64,000 bases of DNA. Origin: Pararge aegeria (Eukaryota > Arthropoda > Insecta > Lepidoptera > Nymphalidae). The first letter of the stretch is position 1. Each line of letters opens with the position of its first letter. Made by a program: the position numbers and the translations under genes. The notes below the pieces were generated by a model. That model was given only the letters and a program-made list of their open reading frames with translations, had not been told where the DNA came from and did not search any database. Of the stretch, positions 9,446 through 21,135 are shown one piece after another. The DNA lies in the NCBI RefSeq assembly GCF_905163445.1, contig NC_053190.1, positions 2,420,501 through 2,484,500 of the forward strand, read 5' to 3'.

Positions 9446-10479
9446 AATAAATAATCTTATGAAAACTATAACTTAATTCATGCCAGATATATTATAAATT
9501 CATGCTAATAAATCTTATTACATTAATAAATAGTTTTTAAGAAATAATTACAATTATATTTGATGGTTAGTATTAGGATATAAATACGGGTGCATATTCA
9601 ATACACATTAGTCTTACATGAGACTCGAACGATGCAGGGATACCTAATAGTGCCTTAGTCGTTATCATAATATGTTTATATATGGTCATATGCCTTCTGT
9701 CTTATAAGAGAGAGATTAAGACTAGTCTTTAACTCTTTAGGCTCGTCCAATGCGAGTTGAGGGGCTTTGTCGCTTATGTAAACAAAGAACGATGAGTCTA
9801 TATATCATCGGCATTATCAGTCTATTATATCTCTCTTCTGGGCCTCTTCACTCATAAGAGAGAGAGATATAATTTTTTTAGTCAATCTATTAGTATAACT
9901 TAATAACATACAAATTGTATTGTATTGTGTACCACAGTTCAAATTCTCAAACGAACAAATGTATAATATATTTAATAAACAACGCCTTCTCGTTATTATA
10001 GTAAGTTACATTGCAATTTTCTTTTATAAAAATATTTTCTTCTATAAAATGCAATCAAGTGTTGCCCTTTTTACAAATTGAATTTTTCATTATTGATAAA
10101 ACTGTACTACCTACCTGCGAGCGAATTGAAACTTTTCCACGATAAAATCAAAGCCAGTTACGTAGGAAATGAACAGCTCGCCAGTAAATAAAGTTCCATC
10201 CAAGAATTCATCAATCATCGTTAATACTTTATTAAGCAACAGGTTTCCTTACGACTCTCGCAGATTCATAAAACTGAAGTTTTGTTTACGTACACGCCCT
10301 GCGTGACTGCTACGATTATTTCGACACGTCGTTAGCCAAGATTATATTACCGCATTTTAGGCGTTCGTATAATATCGCTTATGTTTACACTCTAACATCC
10401 ATTATAACAAATGGTACTTGCATCATTGTTCTTTTTTTGGTGTATAAATCATAATAACAGACTGAGCGAAGCGAGACCT
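9446..10479. other. unassigned AT-rich intronic sequence
   Basis: A weak SINE-D-like stretch is near 9720-9870 (GGGCCTCTTCACTCATAAGAG). Otherwise nothing recognised. Confidence 0.35.
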
Positions 10480-10860
10480 AAGTGTTCATCAAAGTCATTA
10501 TTATCAATCTATTACCGGTCTACTACAGGTTACAGCTGTAGTCTGTATGTAGACGGCAGATCAGAATACGGATGTCTGTGGTAGAGTTACTACAAACATA
10601 CATACTTGACGTTTCTAAAGTGCTTAAAGTAGGCCTGCTTGAAATAAATGAATTTTGATTTTTTTTTACCACTCTTCTTCGTCCCGCGGGTGTCGTACGG
10701 GGCGATTAAGGAATATATAGGGAGAAGGGGCAACAGCGTCTTCTGTAACTCAACCTATTATGGGCAACCCCCCAAGCAGTGGATGAGTTGTAGGTTATTG
10801 AAAGAGTAAGCAATGTTTAGGCTGTTGTTCACGACGCTAGCTAAGTGAAATAAGCTTTGC
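10480..10860. repeat. patch of small repeat fragments
   Basis: In order: a SINE-C 3' piece on the minus strand (10480-10535), a LINE-alpha 3' tail on the plus strand (GTAGGCCTGCTTGAAATAAA, 10618-10660), and a Rep-1-related piece (CCGCGGGTGTCGTACGGGGC, about 10680-10810). Confidence 0.45.
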
Positions 10861-11781
10861 GAAAATAATCGCCACCTCGCTGGCATGCAGGTATCCGATG
10901 ATTTCGTCACCACTAAAGCTTAGAGTTTACTTGGGTAAAACATTGCCTCACAGACCTCAATAACTGTATCTGGTTAAGCCAATCTCCTACATAAAACAAC
11001 CGCAATTTCCATAATTGCAACTTGACATACCCAATTCGTAGATCACAGGTAATGTCGTTTCATTTGGAGGTCAACGAAACTGATGAAATAATAAACTGCG
11101 TGTAAATTCCAAAGAAAGCAATGCCTAATCAGTATTGATACTCGGTTTTCGTGCCGCAGAAAGAAATCGAGCTTAAACCAAAACGGCTGACACGACAAAT
11201 AGCACCCTTCAACTTGTAATGGCCTTATACCCGATCCAATCATCTGGCGTTTCAGGTATGGGCCCTCATCGACAAAGCTTTATAATTCACTAGCAGATAC
11301 TGAGCTCCATACCTCTATTAAAACATAAAGTGGGGAAATAAATATTGTCAACAAACTCGTAATAAAAATTACTTGAGATTTTTAATTAAACGTCAACGAT
11401 GAAAATATCGTTTGAATATAATTTTTATGTACACAAATATCCCGAGTTAGAAAATTGCCATTGTTCAATTTCCGCTTCGAACGCATAATGTTGGTCTCGG
11501 TTATTATATCATCAGTAATATGTGATAATGATCGTTAAAACCTTCCATTGAAGAAGCTTCAAATCCTTTTCTCCTATGAGATATGTACTCGTATATGCTT
11601 AGTTTGACGTATTCGCGTGTATATACGTTACTACAATTTAGTTAAATAATGTAGATGCAGAAAATTTACTGTTATATACTGTTTTAAACGTATCACTATA
11701 ATGTCGTGGTATGTGTCGTGTATAAAGTGGCATAACAACAGAGATTTAAGTTAGACATTCCATCACCTATGTGTCGATATG
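10861..11781. other. unassigned intronic sequence
   Basis: No gene, RNA or known repeat recognised. Confidence 0.35.
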
Positions 11782-11829
11782 CAATTATGTAAATATTAAG
11801 CATAACTATACTTAATATTTACATAATTG
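11782..11829. repeat. perfect hairpin, 19-bp arms
   Basis: CAATTATGTAAATATTAAG (11782-11800) and its exact reverse complement (11811-11829) around a 10-nt loop. Not inside a recognised element. Confidence 0.85.
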
Positions 11830-11910
11830 TATTGGGCCAGAATAAACATATATGTATATATTATGGCCCAGGTATGCTTGCCAAACTTAGCTATGGGGCA
11901 TCGGTAATAT

Positions 11911-12065
11911 AAGTAACAGCAGGGTGATTACGTATATCGCGACCGGCGTCCGTCGTCACTTTCGTTTATTTATTGTATGGAAAAGTGATGTTCGACCGCA
12001 GTGATTGCAAGATTTACGCTTATCACAAGCCTGTCGCGAGATACGTAATCACCCTGTTGTTACTT
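11911..12065. mobile_element. MITE, 155 bp with 31-bp terminal inverted repeats
   Basis: AGTAACAGCAGGGTGATTAC... (11912-11942) pairs with the reverse complement of 12034-12064 at 29 of 31 positions. The core is about 90 bp with no ORF. No clear target duplication, so the superfamily is unassigned. Non-autonomous. Confidence 0.75.
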
Positions 12066-12069
12066 TTTA

Positions 12070-12266
12070 AACGGTGAAGGAAGACACCCTGAGGAAACAT
12101 ACATCTATCTACATGTCTACGAGTTCTCCGTAATGATCTCAACGGCGTATAAAGGCTACCTATCCGCTCTTGGCCAAAGTGGTAGACTACGGCCTAAACC
12201 ATAATCATTCTGAGAGGAGACCCGAGCCCTTTAGTTGGCCGGTAATGGGTTGACGATATGATGACA
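12070..12266 (+). mobile_element. SINE-C, 5' truncated
   Basis: Runs from AACGGTGAAGGAAGACA through GTGGTAGACTACGGCCTAAA to GGCCGGTAATGGGTTGACGA and a short GATGA tail, the normal 3' half of SINE-C. Confidence 0.75.
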
Positions 12267-13039
12267 AAAGCTAATTAATATTATTATGAAAAAAGAATTA
12301 TTGCGACTAACAGCTCCTCGTGGCCGCTCTGTAACTGTTCGAATGGTAATAATACCATTACCAACTAGTAATATGTACCAACTAGCTAATTAGGACTCAG
12401 GAACAAAGAACTCCGAATCTTTATCTTTGTTTGGAAACGATAAAACTCTACTACAAAATCAAAGAGAAGTTGCTGACAAAGATCCAACAGATCTTCGGCT
12501 CCATAAATTCTAAAATTAATTTATTATAAAATAAAAAAAGAATTCCATCATTTTTAATTTCCAATTTTCAGAGTAGGAGTATTCTATTAATACAAAACGT
12601 ATCAACTGACATCGATAGTTTACGAGTACGTCACTAAAAGGCTTTTGATGAGTCGAATTTAATTATCGGCTAGCCTTCCGTGGTTTCAGTGATGGAAAAT
12701 TTTGCCTAAAATTTTTGGACGGCTTCGCTTTATTTTTATGAAAAATACAGCCATAAAGGCTAGGTTGTACTGACCATTTCGCCGGAATTTTATTCGTTTT
12801 ATGTGGTGCTGTCACGATTGATGCTTATTCTTTTATCCCCCAAATATTACGTGCTGGAATTCATTGTATGTTTAGGTTATTCTCTCTTAATTGAAAACCT
12901 AAATTTAAATCTACGGGATTTAAGGTCCGATGCATATTTCAATTTTTAATAAAAATTACCGTGCCGTTTACTTTATCATTTAGATATTGGTACACTAAAT
13001 TGTGTTATGTACATTTATTCTCGCTGAATAGATGATTTT
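12267..13039. other. unassigned intronic sequence
   Basis: AT-rich; contains a small imperfect palindrome at 12342-12359. No gene or known repeat recognised. Confidence 0.35.
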
Positions 13040-13285
13040 TATGTGCATTTTAAATGACAGTGTGAGATGGTGATAACAAAAAAAACCGGTTTAGTTTATT
13101 GTGAGCTTGTTCTTAGACCAGGGCGCGTTTGGAACTCTAGTAGCTTTAGTTTAAAGTTGACGAATTTAGTTATCGCCATCAACACACTTCTATGTCATAT
13201 TTACATGTAATGTACACATCAAAAGTGCCATCTATGTGGCTATTGATAAAGAAATATTTGACTTTGACTTTGACTTTGATTAGTG
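13040..13285 (+). mobile_element. LINE-beta 3' UTR and tail
   Basis: GTGAGATGGTGATAACAAAA, TTCTTAGACCAGGGCGCG, TTGACGAATTTAGTTATCGC, AAAGTGCCATCTATG, ending in TTTGACTTTGACTTTGAC. The same blocks follow a reverse-transcriptase C-terminus at 56.8-57.2 kb, which identifies them as a LINE 3' UTR. Confidence 0.75.
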
Positions 13286-13450
13286 ATAAATAAATCAATT
13301 AACTAATTATTGTATATCATATTTCTTTCATTTAGTATTTTGTCGTTTAAATATGTGCGAATGATATCAATCTTGTGATCTACGGGGTTGCAAATACCCT
13401 CTACGTTTTCTAAGTTTTCTCAGCCTCCCTCTCGGGGAGCATCTCGGGGT

Positions 13451-13503
13451 AGGTACTTGCCAAGCATAGAACTCGGACCGAGTTCGATGCTTGGCAAGTA
13501 CCT
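13451..13503. repeat. near-perfect palindrome in a SINE-C head
   Basis: Arms AGGTACTTGCCAAGCAT (13451-13467) and its exact complement (13487-13503). After one mismatch, GAACTCGG / CCGAGTTC flank a single central base. 25 of 26 positions pair. The right arm is the B-box region of the SINE at 13478-13755. Confidence 0.85.
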
Positions 13504-13755
13504 CTATATCCTTGGAGTTATATGCTTTTTATGCAATTAAATGTCATTTTTTTAAGTATTTACTTTAACGATGCAGGGAAACATCGTGAGGAAAACTACA
13601 TGCTTGAGAGTTGAACATAATGTTCTTAAAGGCGTGTGGAGTTTACCAATTTGGCTAGCGTTGTGGACTACGGCCTTAGCCCCTTCTCTTTGTAGAGGAT
13701 AGCCTGTGCCCTGTAATGGACCGGTAACGGGTTGATGACGATGATGATTACGATA
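13478..13755 (+). mobile_element. SINE-C copy
   Basis: B box GAGTTCGATGC, then GTTATATGCTTTTTATGCAA, AACATCGTGAGGAAAACTAC, GTTGTGGACTACGGCC, CTGTAATGGACCGGTAA and a GATGATGATTA tail. Confidence 0.75.
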
Positions 13756-13807
13756 TTACAAAAGTTTCTGGTGACAGCAAATCAGTATACATACAGACGA
13801 AATACGG

Positions 13808-14085
13808 ACGGCCGACTGGCGCAGTGGGTAGCACCCTGCTTTCTGAGTCCAGGGCCGTGGGTTCGATTCCCACAACTGGAAAATGTTTGTGTGATGAACA
13901 TGAATGTTTTTCTGTTTATTATGTTTTTCAGTGTCTGGGTGTTTATATGTATATTATAAGTATTATATGTATATTATTCATAAAAATATTCATCAGTCAT
14001 TTTAGTACCCATAACACAAGCTACGCTTACTTTGGGGCTAGATGGCGATGTGTGTATTGTCGTAGTATATTTATTTACTTATTCA
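13808..14085 (+). mobile_element. SINE-A, near full length
   Basis: Complete A and B boxes (CTGGCGCAGTGG; GGTTCGATTCCC) and the full body: GTCTGGGTGTTTATATGTAT, CATAACACAAGCTACGCTTA, GGGGCTAGATGGCGATGTG, TGTCGTAGTATATTTATTTA. A 20-bp stretch of body (GAATGTTTTTCTGTTTATTA / TGTTTTTCAGTG) is partly duplicated. ORFs crossing it are accidental. Confidence 0.85.
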
Positions 14086-14354
14086 TACAATTATCACTCC
14101 TCCTCCATTGGAATATGAACGAGTAAGTTACAACGATGTTAAAGGCTATTAATGTTAAATTAAAAAGTGTGTAAAAGTAGAGTAAGTTAACGAAGCATAC
14201 ATCAATTATATTAGGTTCTTATTTTTATTGAAAACAACAATACGTCAACTATAACTTAACACGTACATCGTAACAATTAATTTCCCCTTCCCCTATCACC
14301 TTTTACATTAAAAATGTGTATACTGTAATCCATACATCCTAATATAAATGCGCA

Positions 14355-14512
14355 AGTCATTATCATCATATCAACCCATTAACGGCCCACTATAGGGTAC
14401 GATTCTCCTCCCACAATGAGAAGGGTTTAAGGTCTTCGTCTACTAGGCTGATCCAGTACGGACTGGCAGACTATACACACTTTTGGGAACATTGTGGTGA
14501 AATCTCAGGTAT
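14355..14512 (-). mobile_element. SINE-C 3' half
   Basis: Antisense ATCATATCAACCCATTAACG, CTCCTCCCACAATGAGAAGG and GGAACATTGTGGTGAAATCTC match SINE-C. Confidence 0.7.
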
Positions 14513-14529
14513 GAATGAATGAATGAATA
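14512..14529 (+). repeat. (GAAT)n microsatellite
   Basis: TGAATGAATGAATGAATA, about four units, directly at the truncated end of the SINE-C copy. Confidence 0.8.
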
Positions 14530-15177
14530 CACTTTTATTGTACACCGCAGTTTCAAAGCATAAATAGCATCAGAAAATAGACAGTGGAAATATAAAATTA
14601 ACCCGGCACTCTTATAAATCAGAAGTTCATACTCTTTGTGGGAACAACTGCCCGACAGTATTTTTACACGAGCACCGACTCAAATATAATTTCCCCGACA
14701 CCTCAGTTTACACGGCAAATATAACTAATTGATGTTAGCACCCATTACAATTGCCTTGTAAACATTGCGCACGCAACCCTCCGAAATTTTTCATGAATTA
14801 ATTATGTCACGGAGTTTGTTTTAGTTGAATTTTTAGTGCTTTACTCGACTAGGAGAAAATAATTTTGTCAGCTAAGAATATATGGCCTACTAGCTATGGT
14901 TCGTAAATTCGTCCAAGTTTCGTCCAACTATTTTCAATTCTTTGTTTTTCCGGGATAAAAAGTATCCTTCATATTTTGCCTAGGATTTAAGCGTATAGAT
15001 AAGTTTAGGTGTAAAGCCGTGTGCCAAGACTTGGTTTCAAATCCCACGGGAAGAACACCCGGGTGTCCCGGGACACTAAGCATCCTCTGTCCATCTCCAG
15101 GATTCAATATACCTCTGCGCCTGTCAAGCCCGTTACAGTGGTTAAAACCAACAAACCAACAAACATGCATACTCTGA
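14530..15177. other. unassigned intronic sequence
   Basis: An open minus-strand frame at 14934-15194 has no recognisable similarity and overlaps the SINE-B head, so I do not call a gene. Confidence 0.35.
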
Positions 15178-15480
15178 CGACCCCCCTGGCCCAATAGTAA
15201 CCGCTATGAATTTAAGTAGGAGGTCCTTGGTTCGATTCCGGGCAGGTGCAAGTTGGGAATTTGTAGTTTCTGAATTTTCACTGATCTGGTCTGGTGGAAG
15301 GCTTTAGCGGTGGCTAGTTACAACCCTACCGACCAAGTCGTGCCGCTAAGCGATTTAGTGTTCCGGTGCGATATCGCGTAGCAACCGATTACGGGTATGA
15401 CTACTATACTCTCTAACAGGTTAGCCCGCTACCACCTTAGACTGCATTATTACTTACCACCAGGTGAAATTGCAGTCAGT
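15178..15480 (+). mobile_element. SINE-B, near full length
   Basis: Degraded A box (CCCTGGCCCAATAG), B box GGTTCGATTCC, body GTAGTTTCTGAATTTTC, CCGCTAAGCGATTTAGTGTT, GGTTAGCCCGCTACCACCTT, CATTATTACTTACCACCAGG. The best SINE-B copy in the window. Confidence 0.8.
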
Positions 15481-15859
15481 GGCAGTGACCTTTGTGGTTA
15501 TATATTTGTCACTTAGCTAAGGATTTCTAAATAAAGTTGCAAGGTATATTCCGGATTGGTTTAACCCATCACTGTGCAAGCGGTGAGGAACCAACACTGT
15601 GAGACTCTATGTTTGTGAATACGCGAGTTAGTGTAGGTGTTTAGTATTTCAATGTAATTGTTTGACTTTCATTTGGTTAAGAGCATCCAGCTCGCTCCGG
15701 TTATGTTATATAGAGAGTCTTGGCACAAAAAGGAGGTCTCATTCATACAGAGTACTTTCTTAACTTTCCAAAGAGTTCGGGTGACTTCATTGTGTAACTG
15801 GGAATTTTGTGTTTTAAAATCGTTTACAAAAACTATAAAATTGTTATTTAATTTTAAAT
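15481..15859. other. unassigned intronic sequence
   Basis: No confident feature. Confidence 0.3.
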
Positions 15860-16025
15860 GGGATTGGAAAAATATACCCGGCTTAGTTGGTTGTGGGCTC
15901 TTCTTAGACCAGAAAGCGTTTGAAACCCTCCTAGCTTTAGTTTTAGGTTAACAAATAATGATCTCCTTCAAATAATGTATACATATGTGCATGAACGCTT
16001 TATAAGTGCCTGTGATGGGCCAACA
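15860..16025 (+). mobile_element. LINE-beta 3' UTR, diverged
   Basis: AGTTGGTTGTGGGCTCTTCTT, AGACCAGAAAGCGTTTG and CCTCCTAGCTTTAG, then AAGTGCCTGTGATGGGCC, align with the LINE-beta 3' UTR. Confidence 0.6.
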
Positions 16026-16622
16026 TTAATAAGAAACTTATGAATCGGAATTTGAATGTATATAGCGACAGCTAGGTATTGAAAATACTTAACCAAGTCC
16101 TATTAAATTATGTTTGTGAAAAATTTACAAAACGGGTGATTTTTTACCATAAGAGCGGCTATTAAAACCGAAGCGTTACATAAAGTGCTCCAAAAATGTT
16201 TAGTCCCACTGTCCCCGTGCTACTACTAAGTTAGATTGGGTTTGATTTCGTATTTTATAGGGACTATTTTCAAGTTGTTTAGTCGCCACAATAAATTTGC
16301 TCAGTTATTATTTTCGTAAGCAATATTCAGTTATTACGATACCTTTAATACTACTTATTTTAAATCCTACCTTTATTATATAATAAGTTTTTAATTTTTT
16401 GAATTAATATGATCGTTATTTTTTTCTTACTTTTTACACAAAAAACTGTAAAGTGCTGTAAACTGTAAACAATAATTAAGCAATTTTTATTCGGTATCAG
16501 AAGAAACCATAGTCTAGTTAGCGAAGGGTCTAAGTTAAGAGAAGAGCACGCTATGCATGCAAGTATTTTGATAGCCTAAATATAATTCTTGAAAAAATGC
16601 TCAAAAACCCGCGCCATATATC
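16026..16622. other. unassigned intronic sequence
   Basis: AT-rich, nothing recognised. Confidence 0.3.
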
Positions 16623-16985
16623 AAAAATTCAAAATTAGAATTCATGTATTTCAGACAGGCTACTGTACAATTTGGGAATTTATAATTTCTGTATTTTCTC
16701 TAGTCTGGTCTGGTGGGTTTTGGCCGTGGCTTACCACTCTAACTACATAGATGTACGCTAAGCGATTTAGTGTTCCGGTACGATGTCGTGTAGAAACTTA
16801 TTAGGGGTATGATAACCATACGCCCTGACAAGTTAGCCTGCTACCATCTTAGACTTACCCTCACTTGAAGTGGCAGTTAAGGCCTTACTGGTAGTGGAAT
16901 AAAATAAATAAAAAGATTCTACCGTGAAGAAGCCGGCAAGAAACTCAGTTGCTCTTTTCCAACATCGTCAATCTTTGCTAACATG
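16623..16985. mobile_element. LINE-alpha fragment interrupted by a SINE-B
   Basis: LINE-alpha 3' tail (antisense, 16623-16668) and a later LINE-alpha block (ATTCTACCGTGAAGAAGCCGG, 16915-16985) flank a 5'-truncated SINE-B on the plus strand at 16669-16912, which ends GTAGTGGAATAAAATAAATA. About 60 bp of LINE-alpha are missing at the junction. Confidence 0.6.
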
Positions 16986-17209
16986 AGTTGCACCCATATT
17001 GCTAATGTAGAGTGCGAAAGTGGGCGGGATGTATTGAAACAGGATCGGAAGGGAATTGCTGTGGTTGTCCGTCGGAAGTTGGCGCTGCGGTTGCGAATAA
17101 GGTTCCGGTCACATCGGACAGTGTGGTACGACAACTATTCAAGATACATGACGTTATGACGTCACAGTTTAAAAGACTGACGCAGAAAGCATAAGTTTTA
17201 GTTACTATC

Positions 17210-17474
17210 GACGGCCGATAGGCGCAGTGGGCGGCGTCCCTGCTCTCCGAGTCCAAGTCTGTGGGTTTGATACCCATAACTGAAAAAGTTTTCTGTGATG
17301 AACATTAATGTTTCAGTGTCTGGGTGTTCAGCTGTATGTTATAAGTATTTACGTTTATTATTTATTAAAATATTCATCAGTCATCTTAGTACCCACAACA
17401 CATACGAGTATGTGCGCTTACTTTTTGGCTAGATGGCGATGGGTGTATTGTGATAATATATTAATTTATTTTAT
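17210..17474 (+). mobile_element. SINE-A copy
   Basis: Head ACGGCCGATAGGCGCAGTGG, B box diverged to GGTTTGATACCC, body GTCTGGGTGTTCAGCTGTAT, ACTTTTTGGCTAGATGGCG. Full length, older than the 13.8-kb copy. Confidence 0.8.
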
Positions 17475-17514
17475 AAATTCAGCCTTATTATTACCCACTC
17501 TCATGTGTAGTTTA

Positions 17515-17560
17515 AACTCACCACGCTGCTACCATGCGGCTTGACGGAGGCATACAATAT
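17515..17560 (-). mobile_element. SINE-D scrap
   Basis: ACTCACCACGCTGCTACCAT resembles the antisense SINE-D block. Confidence 0.35.
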
Positions 17561-17669
17561 AGGGTACAATAACACAAAATCGGCGTCACATGCGAAAGGT
17601 GGGCATTGGCTATTTGAAATACTCTGCATCGTCAGCGTCACGATTTGGAGGATACAGATAATTCATCAT

Positions 17670-17790
17670 CATCGTCACTTCAACTGATTGACGTCCACTG
17701 CTGGACATATGTCTCCACAATTAGGCGTTCGACAATCCACGATTCTGGGCCGCTTGAGTCCAGCGGCTCCCCACGACTCGTTTAATACTG
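17670..17790 (-). pseudogene. RTE-type LINE C-terminal fragment
   Basis: GACGTCCACTGCTGGACATA and GGGCCGCTTGAGTCCAGCGG match, antisense, the RTE LINE 3' ends at 18.9 and 38.9 kb. Confidence 0.6.
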
Positions 17791-18741
17791 CGTACTAAAC
17801 GAGCGTACATCTTTAGCCGAACAGGTTAAAAAAGAGACCAAGAATTATTAGAATAACTCTGTTTGAGTAGCTATAAAAAGGTTAGCAAAAAAAAGTTTGA
17901 AGCAGACGACACAAGAAAACATCCCGCACAAGCGCTGGACTGATAAGAAAATTTCAATTCCTGAAACGTCGTGAACATCATTAAAATACTAGAAGAAGTG
18001 GGAAGGCGTGTTCGTAGACATTCAGCGGGTATAAAGAACGGGAATTGAATAAGAAAATCGCACCAACGTTACATCGATGTGATCGTGACCTAATCGCCTC
18101 GGTGCCAACTCCGTATTCAACTAGGCATGGTTATTAAATTGCTGCAAGCTATCACCATCTGCACGTACAACTAAGATAGCGACAGGAAGAGTTAAATTTT
18201 AATACCCGATATTATCGTTTACAGTAACAGAATAGGGGCTGTTTTAGCGTGCGCGGTTTTAGCGTACTGTTACCGCTTTGTACAGTGTTGGGCCATTATT
18301 GCCTTGCTAAATAGTTATTTAAATTCAACACTTGATCTTAATGAATATTGGTAATAGAGAATTGGGGACAAGTGATTTTGTAAATTCCACGGCTTATATT
18401 CGAATTGCTAAATATCGCAATATATTTGAAACCTGTGTTATAGGAGGTATTTGTAATTTAAGTTTTGCATTTATGCAAAACTTAAATGTTATAAAAAAAA
18501 AAAACCTACCATCATGTGGGCAATCGGCTTGGTCCGTCAGTTATTACTATAATAAAAAAACACCAAATAATATTTTTTTCGTCTGACTTCCCCGATCCCT
18601 TTGTTTGGGTTCGGACTGCTAACTATTTTGCGTGAAGTAAACCTATCTTGGGTTTTCAGTGCTGACTAGGTTTTGCTCGAGGGTCTTTCTACATGTGACC
18701 GACGGTTCAAATCTTCGATAGTTCTTTGAAATTATTAATGA
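17791..18741. other. unassigned intronic sequence with one hairpin
   Basis: Contains a 15-bp perfect hairpin at 18456-18487 (ATTTAAGTTTTGCAT, 2-nt loop). No gene recognised. Confidence 0.4.
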
Positions 18742-18860
18742 AATTCAAATTCAAAATTCATTTATTTTAAAGGCCTGATTTAGAAACGCCTTAGGCCTTT
18801 TGAAACGTCAAGTCAGTCTGTCTGTAGTGACTCTACTACCTTATAATCTAATTAATAACC
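18742..18860 (-). mobile_element. LINE-alpha 3' fragment
   Basis: AATTCAAAATTCATTTATTT, CCTTTTGAAACGTCAAGTCA and GTGACTCTACTACC match the LINE-alpha 3' end; a short stretch GCCTTAGGCC is rearranged. Confidence 0.65.
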
Positions 18861-18874
18861 TTGTATAACTAAAT

Positions 18875-19254
18875 CACCATCATCATGTCAACCAATCGAC
18901 GTCCACTGCTGGACATAGGTCTTTTGTAGGGAGTTCCACAATACACAATCCTGGGCCGCTTGCCTCCAGCGGCTCCCAGCATCTCGCCTGATGTCATCTG
19001 TCCACCTCGTTGGGGGCCGACCTACGCTGCGTTTACTGGTGCGGGGTCGCCATTCCAGCACCTTAAGACCCCAACGTCTATCGGTTCTCCGAGCTATGTG
19101 CCCTGCCCATTGCCACTTCAGCTTCGCGACTCGCTGAGCTATGTCGGTAACTCTAGTTCTTCTACGGATCTCCTCATTTCTGATTTGTTCACGTAGAGAT
19201 ACTCCTAGCATAGCTCTCTCAATCGCCCGCTGAGTGACTCTTATGAGGGCCTCA
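18875..19254 (-). pseudogene. 5'-truncated RTE-type LINE (reverse transcriptase C-terminus)
   Basis: Minus-strand reading gives RAMLGVSLREQIRNEEIRRR, KLKWQWAGHIARRTD, RPPTRWTDDIRRDAG and VQQWTSIG, the signature C-terminus of RTE-clade endonuclease/reverse transcriptase polyproteins. It ends in an ATG-rich tail (CATCATCATG on the plus strand). Flanks ATAACTAAAT (18865-18874) and ATAATTAAAT (19255-19264) match at 9 of 10 and are a likely target duplication. Catalytic RT domain absent. Confidence 0.85.
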
Positions 19255-19264
19255 TAATTAAATA

Positions 19265-19719
19265 GAGATTTGAAAAACTATTTTTCGTTAGAGGAATATT
19301 CTGACTGTTTTATGACAATTATAAGCTTTTTAATTACTTAAAGTTAATTCATCTATAGTTAAAGAGCAACAAAACCTAGGGGTAGTAGGGCAAGTACTAG
19401 ACAATTATTAACGAGACTTCAAAGAGATACGTGTTTTATTTCCAATATCAGACGGGTTTTCTTTGAACTTTCTGAAAAATGGATCGATTAATCAATCGGA
19501 TTCCATTTGAAACCTAATTACTGAACCGCGTAAATAACGGATTGGAGTGTGATCAATCATTTCGCCGAAATAAAATTATTCTGATTGGGGATATTATCCT
19601 GTTTAAAAATACAGCTTATTTCATCTTGTACTACTGAAGCGTAAAACTCTTTAAAAGGCTATGTTTTAGATTAAATTTTGTTGATTGGTTGTGGAATAAT
19701 GTTCTATTTTTGTTATACT
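19265..19719. other. unassigned intronic sequence
   Basis: Nothing recognised. Confidence 0.3.
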
Positions 19720-19838
19720 TGTCCACCAATCCGCACTGGGCTAGAGTGGTGGACTACGGCCTGAACCATTCTCATTGTGGGAGGAGACCCTTGCCCTGTA
19801 GTGGGCCGGTAATTGGTTGATATAATGATGATGATGAT
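19720..19838 (+). mobile_element. SINE-C 3' end
   Basis: TCCACCAATCCGCACTGGGC, GTGGTGGACTACGGCCTGAA, GTAGTGGGCCGGTAATTGG and GATGATGATGA tail. Confidence 0.8.
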
Positions 19839-20169
19839 TGTTTTATTTGTGGGAAAAGTGGGTTATAAGTAAAAAAAACCATTTGAAAACCACCAAAACC
19901 AAATTTAAAAAAAAATTACGTAATTTGCGACATTATAGACGCCACATTTATTTGCAAAGCCGAAAATAACTGAATACTAACTCAATTTAGTTTGGATCGC
20001 TTTCGAAGCAAAGCTTAAGCAAACAAAGCAATTATCAATATCGTATCAAATCATTTGTTTCACTGTTCTTTAATGCATCGGGGTCTAGATATAAGTAATA
20101 GACTGATACAATCAATATAATTAAAATTAAATGTAACATAACCTCCAAAATAAATAAATACTTTTAGTT

Positions 20170-21040
20170 TTTTTTTTTAATGATAAGCGGACATGTTGGT
20201 ATGTGGAAAACCATCGCCTATTAACAGGGCATGCGAGGAGCACGCGCTGCAACATGTCGCCCTTCGTCTATCAATTCGAGGCGTAGGTGTTAAGCCTCTA
20301 ATGTTAAGTGTAATTACATTGGCAACCACGCCCTTCGGACCGGAACACAGTATTGCAACAATTTATTTCTTTTATTTATACTCTTTATTTGTACACCACT
20401 CAAACAAAGAAACAAGACAAAAAAAGAACAAACACATGAAGAATGAAGCAGGATACAAAAGGCGGCCTTATCGCTGAGTAGCGATCTCTGCCAGGCAACC
20501 TTAGGATTAGGAAAACTAAAAAGAAAACAAATAGGTGGGGTACACTATTTAGTACATACATACAAATATCTACATACTAATACATAAACCAGACTACACA
20601 AATAAAAAATACTATTGATAAATATAAAAAAAATAAATATACTAATACATATCTTAATATACCATAAATACTTAAATATGAGTTTGAGTAGATAAATAAA
20701 TAATAATAGTCGTCTTTACTGAGCGAGATAATGGGCCTTAACAGCATATTTAAATATGCCCAATGACTTCGACTGTCTTATGATCAATGGGAGTGCATTC
20801 CACAATTCAGTAGCTTTGACAGTGAACGAATGCTTATAAAACTTCGTTTTGTGGAACGGCATGCTCAAAGTCAGCGCACGACTCGATCTAAGTTCAGACT
20901 GCACTCCAAGAAATTTAAACTTCTCCTTAAGATAAGGAGTCTTAGGATTAAATAACACACAGTACAGAAGTGAACAACAATGCTGCTTAGCGGCAGAAAT
21001 CCCCGGACGAGCTGTCACATAAAGCTCTCCTACTACAAAA
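20170..21040. mobile_element. Rep-2 repeat split by a LINE-gamma insertion
   Basis: Rep-2 left part (20170-20362: GTGGAAAACCATCGCCTATT, GAGGCGTAGGTGTTAAGCCT, CCGGAACACAG) resumes at 20975-21040 (GCTGCTTAGCGGCAGAAAT, GGACGAGCTGTCACA), in the same order as the uninterrupted copy at 43.2 kb. The insert is the LINE at 20363-20974. Confidence 0.7.
20363..20974 (-). pseudogene. 5'-truncated LINE-gamma
   Basis: Minus-strand ORF end (stop at 20716) reads TELWNALPLIIRQSKSLGIF, typical of the C-terminus of non-LTR reverse-transcriptase proteins of the CR1/Jockey type. The 3' UTR follows, ending, in sense, GTGTACAAATAAAGAGTATA. CAACAAT at 20356-20362 and 20975-20981 is a 7-bp target duplication. No RT catalytic domain remains. 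Confidence 0.75.
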
Positions 21041-21084
21041 GTATTAAGTATAAGTATATTAAACCAAAACCAATACTTCTCGGT

Positions 21085-21135
21085 TTCTTCACCACATCGT
21101 ACCGGTACGTTGAATCGCTTAGCGGCATGTCGTTA
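21085..21135 (-). mobile_element. SINE-B scrap
   Basis: CGTACCGGTACGTTGAATCGCT resembles the antisense SINE-B block. Confidence 0.45.

Noticed and set aside
18960..19196. Pro/Ser-rich plus-strand ORF, also at 38986-39222
   Set aside because: Antisense of the RTE reverse-transcriptase C-terminus.
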